The notes under the pieces are model-generated. The model made no database searches and had not been told where the DNA came from. It saw only the letters and a program-made list of their open reading frames with translations. Shown piece by piece: positions 1 to 6,786 of a DNA stretch of 7,314 nt. Location of the stretch: contig CAITEL010000055.1 in NCBI GenBank assembly GCA_903891375.1, positions 1-7,314 of the forward strand, read 5' to 3'. A program made the translations under genes and the position numbers. The stretch is from an uncultured Neisseriaceae bacterium. Lineage in GTDB: Bacteria > Pseudomonadota > Gammaproteobacteria > Burkholderiales > UBA11063. Positions within the stretch are counted from its first letter, which is position 1. Every line of letters starts with the position of its first letter.

Positions 1-1638
1 GCTTTTTTATTATGCTCCGTATATTTAGTATTTAGAAATAAATTATTTTTTTCGGCAATGTTGTTTGCAGGTGCAATACTTTGTAAATCAACGGCAATAT
101 TTGCTTTACCTTTAATTTTATTATTTATTTTAAAATATCGGAAATATCCTAACATTTTAGTATATTTATTAGCAGTTGCTTTAATTTATGGAATTATATC
201 TTGTCCATTCATTTTATCTCCAGAGTATCGTTGGTTTGTGTTTGATAATAAAGAAATGTCACTTATTTTTGATTTCTCGTTTAATGTTTTTACTTTAAAA
301 ATGTTTCCGCTTATTATAATATTGGTATTATGTTATGCAAAATTTTACTCGCATAAAAAGGTTAATCCAGCATTATTACTTAGTTATTTAAATTTTATTT
401 TCGCGGTGTTTTTAATTTTTGCCTATCCAATTCCGTCATGGTTTATATGGATTATTCCTTATTTAGTATGGTTTATTATAAGTTATCGAGCACATAATCC
501 AATAATAATTGCATTATATGTATTATTTTGTATTACTTATTTAGTTTATTTTATTGGTTTTTACCATCATCCATTTAATAATTTGAGTGATATTATTTTA
601 TTAGGTAAATCATTAGGGTTACCAATAATGAATTCTAATACAACGCTTGCTAATCTTTCTTTTTCTGTAATTGTAGCTATTGTTTTTACCTTAGCATATT
701 TTATTCATCTTATTGCAAAAAAATCAAACGAATTGTACTCAATTAATCATACCACTATAATTGGCATATCGGGTGATAGTGGTGCTGGTAAATCAATATT
801 ACTTGAAGATATACGTTCTATTGTTGGGATGGATAAAATAACGCATTTAGAAGGTGATGGTGAACATAAATGGGAACGTGGACATCAAAAATGGCAAGAG
901 CATACTCATTTAGATCCAAAAGCTAATTATCTGCATAAACAAGCAGATTATATTGAAGACTTAAAGCTAGGCAAGAAAATTCTCAGGCGAGATTATAATC
1001 ATGATACAGGTGAATTTACGCAGGCGAAACCAATATATGCACGTGATTTTATAGCTATAGCTGGATTGCATACTTTTTATTTACCAAAGGCACGTAAATT
1101 AATTGATGCCAAAATTTTTGTGGATACTGATGAGCGTCTTCGCCAACATTGGAAAATCATTCGTGATAAAAAAAAACGTGGTTACACTAAAGAAGAAGTG
1201 CTCAACAATTTGGCGAAAAGACAAGCAGATCGTGAAAGATATATAATTCCACAACAGTCATTTGCTGATTGCATTTTTCGATATTTTCCCAATATAGATT
1301 TTGAGCTTGGTGATGATAATGCAGATATTTTAATCAACTTACAAGTTAATATTCCTGCGAGTATCGATTCAACAAAAATTGAACAACTTTTGGTGTCTGT
1401 TTCAACTATTGAGTTTTCCTTTGATTATTCATCCGATTTAAAAACACAAGAGTGGATCTTTAGTGGAGATATTACGAGTAATGAGATAAATAAATTAGCT
1501 GAAATGATGATTGTAAATTTGGATGAAATTGTTATTAATAAACCAATTTGGCAAAGTGGGATGCGAGGGTTACGTCAATTTTTCTCTATTTTAGTATTAA
1601 GTCATGTCATGAAGGAGCGCTATAATGGTGGAATCTAA
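1..1638 (+). CDS. Membrane GT-C-like glycosyltransferase fused to a phosphoribulokinase/uridine kinase-family domain (5' end missing)
   Basis: The frame is open from base 1, so the true start lies upstream; 545 residues are visible. Residues 1 to about 238 hold roughly seven hydrophobic segments (about 20-45, 51-72, 100-116, 127-143, 146-164, 167-188, 218-238). The Lys/Pro pattern in the first and the PSWFIWIIPYLVWF stretch recall the C-terminal half of GT-C enzymes that use polyprenyl-phosphate sugars. From about residue 251 a soluble P-loop kinase follows: Walker A GDSGAGKS (258-265), an Asp in EGDGEHKWER (D286) where phosphoribulokinase has its catalytic base, AGLH where the family has EGLH, FVDTDERLR, an RDKKKRG element, and RxxDxxxYIIPQ (YIIPQ 414-418). 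About 295 residues from there to the end is close to the length of bacterial phosphoribulokinase. The last 110 residues are unassigned. The kinase should face the cytoplasm; its substrate is unknown. The kinase assignment is firm, the GT-C one moderate. Confidence 0.8.
   Translation, partial: AFLLCSVYLVFRNKLFFSAMLFAGAILCKSTAIFALPLILLFILKYRKYPNILVYLLAVALIYGIISCPFILSPEYRWFVFDNKEMSLIFDFSFNVFTLKMFPLIIILVLCYAKFYSHKKVNPALLLSYLNFIFAVFLIFAYPIPSWFIWIIPYLVWFIISYRAHNPIIIALYVLFCITYLVYFIGFYHHPFNNLSDIILLGKSLGLPIMNSNTTLANLSFSVIVAIVFTLAYFIHLIAKKSNELYSINHTTIIGISGDSGAGKSILLEDIRSIVGMDKITHLEGDGEHKWERGHQKWQEHTHLDPKANYLHKQADYIEDLKLGKKILRRDYNHDTGEFTQAKPIYARDFIAIAGLHTFYLPKARKLIDAKIFVDTDERLRQHWKIIRDKKKRGYTKEEVLNNLAKRQADRERYIIPQQSFADCIFRYFPNIDFELGDDNADILINLQVNIPASIDSTKIEQLLVSVSTIEFSFDYSSDLKTQEWIFSGDITSNEINKLAEMMIVNLDEIVINKPIWQSGMRGLRQFFSILVLSHVMKERYNGGI
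1612..1617 (+). promoter_or_regulatory. Strong ribosome binding site inside the end of gene 1
   Basis: AAGGAG lies 7 bases before the ATG at 1625. It fixes the start of the HAD gene even though that start overlaps the last 14 bases of the kinase fusion gene. This near-perfect site suggests that the HAD protein is translated efficiently on its own as well as by coupling. Confidence 0.8.
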
Positions 1639-2317
1639 AATTAAAGGCATTATTCTTGATTTGGATAACACACTATATAAATACTCTTCATGTCATGATT
1701 ATGCATTAAATCAGGTACTATTATTAATAGAAAATAATTTAAAAATAGATCACAATACTTCCATGCAACTTTATGAAAAGGCTAAATGTAAAATTAAAGC
1801 ACAACTTAATCATACGGCGGCATCGCACCATCGTTTATTATATTTTCAGTATTTATGTGAAGAGCTGGCGATATCACCATTCAAACATGCATATGATTTT
1901 TATCAGCATTATTGGGATAAATTCCTTGAAGTAATGCAATTAGGTGGTGGGGTGATAACGTTCTTAGAGTTTTGTAAACAAAATAACTTGCAGGTGTGTA
2001 TTTTGACGGATTTAACTGCAGAAATTCAGTATAGAAAAATTAATCATTTAGGTATAGGTAAATATGTTGATTGTTTAGTCACTAGTGAAGAGGTTTTATT
2101 TGATAAACCGCATCCAATTATGTTCTATACTGCATTAAGTAAAATGCAATTACAACCAAGTGAGGTGATAATGATTGGTGATAGTTGGAGTAAGGATATT
2201 CAAGGAGCACAAAATATTGGTATTAAAGCAATATATTTTACAAGCAATGCAGATAATTTGGATAATGATGTGCTATATATTAGCAATTTCATAGATTTGG
2301 AGCAAAAACTACAATGA
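1625..2317 (+). CDS. HAD-superfamily phosphatase (HAD-IA-like, alpha-helical cap)
   Basis: This 230-residue protein is probably a cytoplasmic phosphatase for a small phosphorylated metabolite. All four HAD motifs are visible: motif I DLDNT (nucleophile D12, acid/base D14), motif II LTD (T128), motif III FDKPHP (K161), and motif IV IGDSWSKD (D186, D191). Residues about 20-100 between motifs I and II are long enough for a helical C1 cap, as in the phosphoglycolate phosphatase/haloacid dehalogenase type. The ATG at 1625 is supported by a strong ribosome binding site; the gene overlaps the preceding one by 14 bases and the next by 4. Placement between a kinase and an aldolase suggests that it removes phosphate from an intermediate of sugar or polyol synthesis. 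The exact substrate cannot be read from the sequence. HAD-family mutases share these motifs and are a less likely alternative. Confidence 0.85.
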   Translation: MVESKIKGIILDLDNTLYKYSSCHDYALNQVLLLIENNLKIDHNTSMQLYEKAKCKIKAQLNHTAASHHRLLYFQYLCEELAISPFKHAYDFYQHYWDKFLEVMQLGGGVITFLEFCKQNNLQVCILTDLTAEIQYRKINHLGIGKYVDCLVTSEEVLFDKPHPIMFYTALSKMQLQPSEVIMIGDSWSKDIQGAQNIGIKAIYFTSNADNLDNDVLYISNFIDLEQKLQ

Positions 2318-3405
2318 TGATTGATGATGACTTAAATGCTTTATTTACATTAGCTAAAAATACTGGAGTTAGGTTTGATTTAATTCAAGCTGGTGGGGGT
2401 AATATTTCTTTAAAGGCTGATGATGGTATATTATATGTAAAGGCATCGGGGATTAATTTATCTGAAATGAAATCTATTGAAAACTGTGCACAAATCAACT
2501 TAAATCAATTAAAATTAACCATTGAAACTATTGATTTAACGAAGATACACAATAAAAAACAATTTGAATTATTTGGTAAGAAAGCTTTAGATGAAGCTAA
2601 CATCACTAATGTGATAAAGCCTTCAATAGAAACATTTTTTCATGTGTATGGATATAAGTTTACTGTGCATACTCATCCAGTATGGGTAAATGCGATTATG
2701 ATTACTAAAGATGCTAAAAATACTATTAAAAATCTTTTTCCGCAAGCCTTATATATTGATTATTATACCCCAGGAGTAGAACTTGCAGTTGCAATTTCTA
2801 ATGAAATAAAAATATATCAATCCAAATATGGTGGTTACCCACATATTATATTTTTAAAAAACCATGGGGTTATTGTAAGTGGTAATAATCTTCTTGATGT
2901 AACCGCATATTATGACAAATTAATGGTAACCTTGACGAACTATCTTGGATTAGATTTTCAAAAATATACTAATGTTACTAAGATTATGAATATCTACAAT
3001 AAAATTAATAATAGCGATAAAGTTGCATATTTATCAACTGATCATGAAATAACTAATATTCTAAATAATAAAATAGATTTGTTTAAAATTAACGCTACGT
3101 ATCCAGACCAATATGTGTTTAATGGTATAATATCGTGTTTTAGCAATACGCTAGATGATTTAGAAAATAATCTTTTAAATTATTCTAAAAAATATTGTGA
3201 AGTAGCAAAAGTTGTGATATTAGAGAAAGATTCCACTATATATTTTATGGCAGATAATTTAAAACGAGCAAGTGAGATGGAAGATGTTTTTAAATTTCAT
3301 TTATTGTCGCTTAAGTACGCAGTTGGTGAAATTGATAGTTTATCTGTTGAGGAGTTTAAATATTTATCCTCGTGGGATGCTGAGAAATATCGACAAAAAT
3401 TATAG
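2314..3405 (+). CDS. Class II aldolase/adducin-family protein with C-terminal extension
   Basis: This 363-residue protein has a class II aldolase domain in about residues 1-215. It keeps the AGGGNIS loop (26-32), a PSIETFFH segment with the probable catalytic E106, and the metal-binding triad H119 and H121 (VHTHP) plus H184 (LKNHGVIVSG). Fuculose- and rhamnulose-1-phosphate aldolases use these residues to bind zinc and cleave or form ketose 1-phosphates with dihydroxyacetone phosphate. The same fold also serves epimerases (AraD) and dehydratases (MtnB), so the reaction is not certain. Family members are usually 210-260 residues; about 140 extra residues follow here, ending in a mixed region without motifs I recognise. 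The start ATG overlaps the HAD stop as ATGA, with GGAG 11 bases upstream (2299-2302); the ATG at 2317 is a possible alternative. The locus context points to biosynthesis rather than sugar catabolism. Confidence 0.82.
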   Translation: MMIDDDLNALFTLAKNTGVRFDLIQAGGGNISLKADDGILYVKASGINLSEMKSIENCAQINLNQLKLTIETIDLTKIHNKKQFELFGKKALDEANITNVIKPSIETFFHVYGYKFTVHTHPVWVNAIMITKDAKNTIKNLFPQALYIDYYTPGVELAVAISNEIKIYQSKYGGYPHIIFLKNHGVIVSGNNLLDVTAYYDKLMVTLTNYLGLDFQKYTNVTKIMNIYNKINNSDKVAYLSTDHEITNILNNKIDLFKINATYPDQYVFNGIISCFSNTLDDLENNLLNYSKKYCEVAKVVILEKDSTIYFMADNLKRASEMEDVFKFHLLSLKYAVGEIDSLSVEEFKYLSSWDAEKYRQKL

Positions 3406-3418
3406 TGAAAGTGTAGAA

Positions 3419-5095
3419 ATGCAGATTATTATTCCTATGTCAGGATTTGGTGAACGATTTAGAAGAGTTGGTTATACTGTACCTAAACCGCTTATTGAAG
3501 TAGAAGGTAAACCAATTATTGCACATATAATAGATATGTTTTCAGGTGAAAATAATTTTATTTTTATTTGTAATAAAGATCATCTAGCAACTCCTGAATA
3601 TAAAATGCGAGAAATATTATTGCATTATTGTCCAACAGGGAAGATTATTTCCGTCGAATCTAAAAAACTGGGTCCAGTTGATGCAGTACTTCAAGCACAG
3701 CAACATATTAAACCAAATACACCATGTATTGTTAATTATTGTGATTTTACTTGTTATTGGAACTGGGAGCATTTTAAACAATTTGTTGTTGATTCTAATT
3801 GTACTGGGGCGATCCCAACATACAAAGGATTTCATCCACATTCACTAGGTACAACAAATTACGCATATATGCGTGAAGAAAATGGATGGGTGTTAGATAT
3901 ACAAGAAAAAATGCCATATACTAATGATCGTATGAATGAATATGCCTCTAGTGGAACATATTATTTTGCAGATTCAACACAAATGTTAGATGCGTTTCAA
4001 CAGACTATAGAGCAGAATCTGAATGTTAACGGTGAATTTTATGTAAGCTTAGTATATAAAATTTTACTTAAATTAAATAAAAATATTGCAGTGTATGAAT
4101 TGCAACATTTTATGCAATGGGGTACTCCTGAGGATGTTGCCGAATATAATATGTGGTCGCAAACTTTTAAAAATATTTTAATTGTCAAAAAGAATAACAT
4201 TTCAGATAAATTAGGCTCTGTGGTTATTCCTATGGCTGGGCTAGGGAAAAGATTTGTTGATGATGGTTATAGCGTGACTAAACCTTTAATTGAGGTGTCA
4301 GGTGTACCAATGGTTATTCAAGCTACCAACTTGCTTCCTGTAGCCAATCATTATGAGTTTGTTGTCAGACAAGATATGCTAAGTTATCAAGATATTATAG
4401 AATTATTAAGGCAACATTTTACACCGAATGGTTTTGTTGAGTTAAGCCATGTAACCAATGGACAAGCTACTTCAGCAAAATTAGGGGTTGAAGAATTAAA
4501 GTATTGTGGTGATCATGAGGCATTATATCCAATAACAATAGGTAGCTGTGATAGTGGTTCTGTTTATGATATGACTAAGTTTCTTAAATTAGTTCATGAA
4601 GATGTCGATTTAATTGTTTGGGTGGTGAGCGGATATGCAAATGCTATACGAAACCCACATATGTATGGTTGGGTTGAATCTGACAGAGATGGAAATATCA
4701 AGCGTATTAGCGTTAAAAAACCATTAGATAATCTAATGATAGATTCAATTATACTAGGTACATTTACGTTTAAAAGCGTGGATGTTTTTATACAATGTTA
4801 TGAGTCATTAATTGCAAGAAATGGGCAAATCAATGGTGAATATTATTTGGATTCGTGTATTACTGATGCAATGAACTTAGGTTTTAAATGTAGGGTTTTT
4901 GAAGTTGATAATTATATACCATGGGGTACGCCGAATGAATTACGTACATTTGAATATTGGCAGTCTTGTTTTCATAAATGGGCAACGCATCCATATCGAT
5001 TAGAATTAGATACAATGATACCGAAAGACATATTACCTCAACTTATTGATAAATATAAACAGACTTTACCTGAATTACCACGAGGTTGTATGTGA
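3419..5095 (+). CDS. Tandem sugar-phosphate nucleotidyltransferase (two NTP_transferase domains)
   Basis: This 558-residue cytoplasmic protein has two homologous GT-A-like nucleotidyltransferase domains. Such domains join a sugar or polyol phosphate to an NTP, giving a nucleotide-activated donor and pyrophosphate. Domain 1 (about 1-250) has IIIPMSGFGERF with G9, G11, R13, then KPLIEV (K23), LGPVDAV (84-90), CDF with probable metal ligand D109, VNGEFY (NGE 204-206) and QWGTPED (234-239). Domain 2 (about 265-520) repeats the order: VVIPMAGLGKRF, KPLIEV (K288), CDS with D378, INGEYY (NGE 472-474) and PWGTPNE. Both look catalytically intact. The ATG at 3419 is chosen because the first beta strand begins directly after it, as in domain 2; the frame stays open upstream to 3272 (another ATG at 3377), and the ribosome binding site at 3419 is weak. 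The nucleotide and substrates are not readable. Confidence 0.85.
   Translation: MQIIIPMSGFGERFRRVGYTVPKPLIEVEGKPIIAHIIDMFSGENNFIFICNKDHLATPEYKMREILLHYCPTGKIISVESKKLGPVDAVLQAQQHIKPNTPCIVNYCDFTCYWNWEHFKQFVVDSNCTGAIPTYKGFHPHSLGTTNYAYMREENGWVLDIQEKMPYTNDRMNEYASSGTYYFADSTQMLDAFQQTIEQNLNVNGEFYVSLVYKILLKLNKNIAVYELQHFMQWGTPEDVAEYNMWSQTFKNILIVKKNNISDKLGSVVIPMAGLGKRFVDDGYSVTKPLIEVSGVPMVIQATNLLPVANHYEFVVRQDMLSYQDIIELLRQHFTPNGFVELSHVTNGQATSAKLGVEELKYCGDHEALYPITIGSCDSGSVYDMTKFLKLVHEDVDLIVWVVSGYANAIRNPHMYGWVESDRDGNIKRISVKKPLDNLMIDSIILGTFTFKSVDVFIQCYESLIARNGQINGEYYLDSCITDAMNLGFKCRVFEVDNYIPWGTPNELRTFEYWQSCFHKWATHPYRLELDTMIPKDILPQLIDKYKQTLPELPRGCM
5082..5085 (+). promoter_or_regulatory. Ribosome binding site that decides the GtrA start
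   Basis: GAGG lies 6 bases before a GTG at 5092, which overlaps the nucleotidyltransferase stop as GTGA. A TTG at 5086 in the same frame would directly abut this site and is therefore a poorer start. The ATG at 5090 is in the upstream gene's frame and is its last codon. Confidence 0.6.
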
Positions 5096-5478
5096 TAAAA
5101 ATTGAATTAAGGCGGTTTTTGATAGTTGGATTTACAACAGTATTAATTGACTTTATTTGTTACCATTTAATGCTTTTAATAGTTAATTCATATGCTCCAG
5201 CAAAAGCTTTTGGTTTTGTTATGGGTTCTATTTTTGCATACTTTATTAATAAAATTTGGACATTTAAACACCGTAATGTGGCAAATTATAGTGTGAGTAA
5301 ATTTGCGATACTTTATCTTGCTACATTAGGGGTTAATGTAGGGTTAAATGGCACGCTCCTGTCAATCTTTGGGACGGAATGGTTATCGGTTCAATTTGCG
5401 TTTTTAATTGCAACCAGTGTTTCAGCTATAATGAATTTTATGGGTATGCGGATGTTTGTTTTTGTAGGAAAGATATAA
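5092..5478 (+). CDS. GtrA-family membrane protein
   Basis: This small protein (128 residues from the GTG start) has four predicted membrane segments at about 10-31, 36-56, 70-93 and 98-118. It carries the GtrA hallmarks NKIWTF (53-58) after segment 2 and NF...R (N115 to R120) near the end. GtrA proteins are integral inner-membrane proteins thought to help translocate undecaprenyl-phosphate-linked sugars, usually beside a DPM1/GtrB-like transferase. Exactly such a gene follows 4 bases downstream. GTG is chosen over the TTG at 5086 because GAGG lies 6 bases upstream and the start forms a 4-base GTGA overlap with the previous stop, so translation is probably coupled. Family assignment is firm; the lipid-linked sugar is unknown. 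Confidence 0.88.
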   Translation: MIKIELRRFLIVGFTTVLIDFICYHLMLLIVNSYAPAKAFGFVMGSIFAYFINKIWTFKHRNVANYSVSKFAILYLATLGVNVGLNGTLLSIFGTEWLSVQFAFLIATSVSAIMNFMGMRMFVFVGKI

Positions 5479-5482
5479 ATTA

Positions 5483-6181
5483 ATGCGTTTTTCTTTAGTG
5501 ATACCTTGTTATAATGAGGCAAAAAATTTGCCATTATTGTTTGCTCGTTGTGTAAAACTTTGTGAAGACAAAGATTTTGAAGTTATTATTGTTGATAATG
5601 GTTCTACTGATGATACTCAAGATGTTTTGGCTAACTTATTACCAAGTTGCTTGCAATGTAAAAGTATTAAAGTCGCTGTTAATCAAGGGTATGGTTTTGG
5701 TATTGTTAGTGGACTTAATGAGTGTTCTGGTGATATTATTGGTTGGACGCATGCAGATATGCAAACTGATCCTATAGATGTATTAGGTGCTAAAAATCTA
5801 TTTTTACAACATGGAGAAAATATTTTTGTTAAAGGTAGACGTTATGGTAGACCACTAGGTGATAAAATATTTACTTTTGGTATGAGTGTTTTTGAAACGA
5901 TATTATTAAGGCGTAAACTTTGGGATATCAATGCGCAACCTACTATGTTTTCACGTAAGTTTTATAATGAGAAATGGAAAAATCCACCAACAGATTTTGC
6001 ACTTGATTTGTACGCATATTATTTAGCTAAGAGTAATAAATTAAAAGTATTTCGCTTTTTGGTAAGGTTTGGTGACCGTGCATATGGTACATCGCATTGG
6101 AATATTAATTGGCAAGCCAAATACAAATTTATAAAGCGAACAATTGATTTTAGCTTAAAATTAAAACGAAAGGGTTATTAA
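5483..6181 (+). CDS. GT2-family glycosyltransferase, DPM1/GtrB-like
   Basis: This 232-residue GT-A-fold transferase probably moves a sugar from a nucleotide donor to a polyprenyl phosphate on the cytoplasmic face of the membrane. Visible marks are the N-terminal SLVIPCYNEAKNL, DNGSTDDT (D38 on) for nucleotide binding, NQGYGFG (67-73), HADMQTDP (D92 as part of the metal-binding motif), a KGRRYGRP segment, and DINAQPTMFSR (148-158), a pattern typical of dolichol-phosphate-mannose synthase-like enzymes. Unlike GtrB it has no pair of C-terminal membrane segments and ends in a basic tail (LKLKRKG). The gene starts 4 bases after the GtrA stop, with AGGA at 5466-5469 upstream, and ends directly against the next ATG. 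The pairing with GtrA supports synthesis and export of a lipid-linked sugar. The donor sugar is not evident. Confidence 0.85.
   Translation: MRFSLVIPCYNEAKNLPLLFARCVKLCEDKDFEVIIVDNGSTDDTQDVLANLLPSCLQCKSIKVAVNQGYGFGIVSGLNECSGDIIGWTHADMQTDPIDVLGAKNLFLQHGENIFVKGRRYGRPLGDKIFTFGMSVFETILLRRKLWDINAQPTMFSRKFYNEKWKNPPTDFALDLYAYYLAKSNKLKVFRFLVRFGDRAYGTSHWNINWQAKYKFIKRTIDFSLKLKRKGY
6169..6174 (+). promoter_or_regulatory. Ribosome binding site for the phosphodiesterase-like gene
   Basis: AAAGGG lies 7 bases before the ATG at 6182, inside the last codons of the GT2 gene. It supports a start immediately after the GT2 stop (6179-6181), with no intergenic base. Confidence 0.6.
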
Positions 6182-6769
6182 ATGGAAATCATAGCTCATA
6201 GAAGAAATACAATTACAGAGTTAATAGCGACACCGAATAATTACGGCATTGAAGTTGATATACGAACCAATAATGGACAGTTGATGATACATCATGATCC
6301 GTTAAAAAAAGGTGAGTTATTTGAAGAATGGTTAAAGAATTATCACCATCAAACTTTGATTTTAAATGTAAAAGAAGAAGGTTTAGAAGATAGTTTATTA
6401 AATTTAATGCATAAATATAATATATCTAAATTTTTCTTTTTAGATCAGTCTTTTCCTTTTTTGATCAAATATGCTAAACGTGGAGTACATCAAAGTGCTG
6501 TTAGATTTTCTGAATATGAATCAATAGAAACAGTGTTATCCTTGAAAGGGTTGGTGGATTGGGTGTGGATTGACTGTTTTACCAAATTTCCTTTAACAGT
6601 TTTTGATTATGATAAACTGGTTGGTGCTGAATTTAAATTGTGTGTTGTATCTCCAGAACTACAAGGGCTTGATGGAAATATAGAAATCGCTTTATTTAAA
6701 AATATATTTCAGCAAAACAATTTTATATTTGATGCTGTTTGCACTAAGTTACCTAAAGTATGGCAATAA
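6182..6769 (+). CDS. Short glycerophosphodiester phosphodiesterase-like protein
   Basis: The 195-residue protein opens with the pattern of the GDPD/PLC-like TIM-barrel superfamily: IIAHRR (H6, R7), GIEVDIRTNNG (E24, D26) and MIHHDP (H38, D39). In GDPDs these supply the catalytic histidines and metal-binding acids. LILNVKEEG (K64, E65) sits where the barrel's next conserved strand is expected. No signal peptide or membrane segment is seen, so it should be cytoplasmic. It is shorter than typical GDPDs (about 240 residues or more), and the glycine after the HR pair is replaced by arginine, so substrate and activity may differ. It lies between two glycosyltransferases in a polysaccharide operon, which suggests making or cutting a phosphodiester in a glycan precursor rather than phospholipid scavenging. 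Superfamily membership is fairly sure; the reaction is inference. Confidence 0.7.
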   Translation: MEIIAHRRNTITELIATPNNYGIEVDIRTNNGQLMIHHDPLKKGELFEEWLKNYHHQTLILNVKEEGLEDSLLNLMHKYNISKFFFLDQSFPFLIKYAKRGVHQSAVRFSEYESIETVLSLKGLVDWVWIDCFTKFPLTVFDYDKLVGAEFKLCVVSPELQGLDGNIEIALFKNIFQQNNFIFDAVCTKLPKVWQ

Positions 6770-6786
6770 ATGATTAGAATTTAGAT

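Noticed and set aside
1168..1176. Run of nine A bases in the kinase domain, a possible phase-variation or frameshift site
   Set aside because: The run encodes lysines in the expected RDKKKRG element with the frame intact, and such runs are expected by chance in DNA this AT-rich.
2314..3405. Methionine-salvage role for the HAD and class II aldolase pair (MtnC/MtnB-like)
   Set aside because: No other salvage gene is nearby and the whole window is polysaccharide-related; the catalytic residues are shared across many class II aldolase relatives.
3272..3418. Longer N-terminus for the tandem nucleotidyltransferase
   Set aside because: The frame is open, but this stretch overlaps the end of the aldolase gene, is not like any nucleotidyltransferase N-terminus, and the conserved first strand starts right after the ATG at 3419.
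3617..3841. A 74-codon open frame on the - strand
   Set aside because: It lies wholly inside the first nucleotidyltransferase domain, shows no family motif, and is antisense to a well-supported gene.
5086..5091. TTG start for the GtrA gene
   Set aside because: It would directly abut the GAGG site at 5082-5085; the GTG at 5092 has better spacing and a typical GTGA overlap.
5562..5777. A 71-codon open frame on the + strand
   Set aside because: It is the out-of-frame shadow of the DPM1-like GT2 gene; its Leu/Ile/Val-rich composition follows from AT-rich codons read in the wrong frame.
6770..6784. A four-codon mini-frame (ATG to TAG) between the phosphodiesterase-like gene and the last GT2, as a possible leader
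   Set aside because: It is too short to judge, has no ribosome binding site of its own and no attenuator-like hairpin follows; chance is the simplest explanation.
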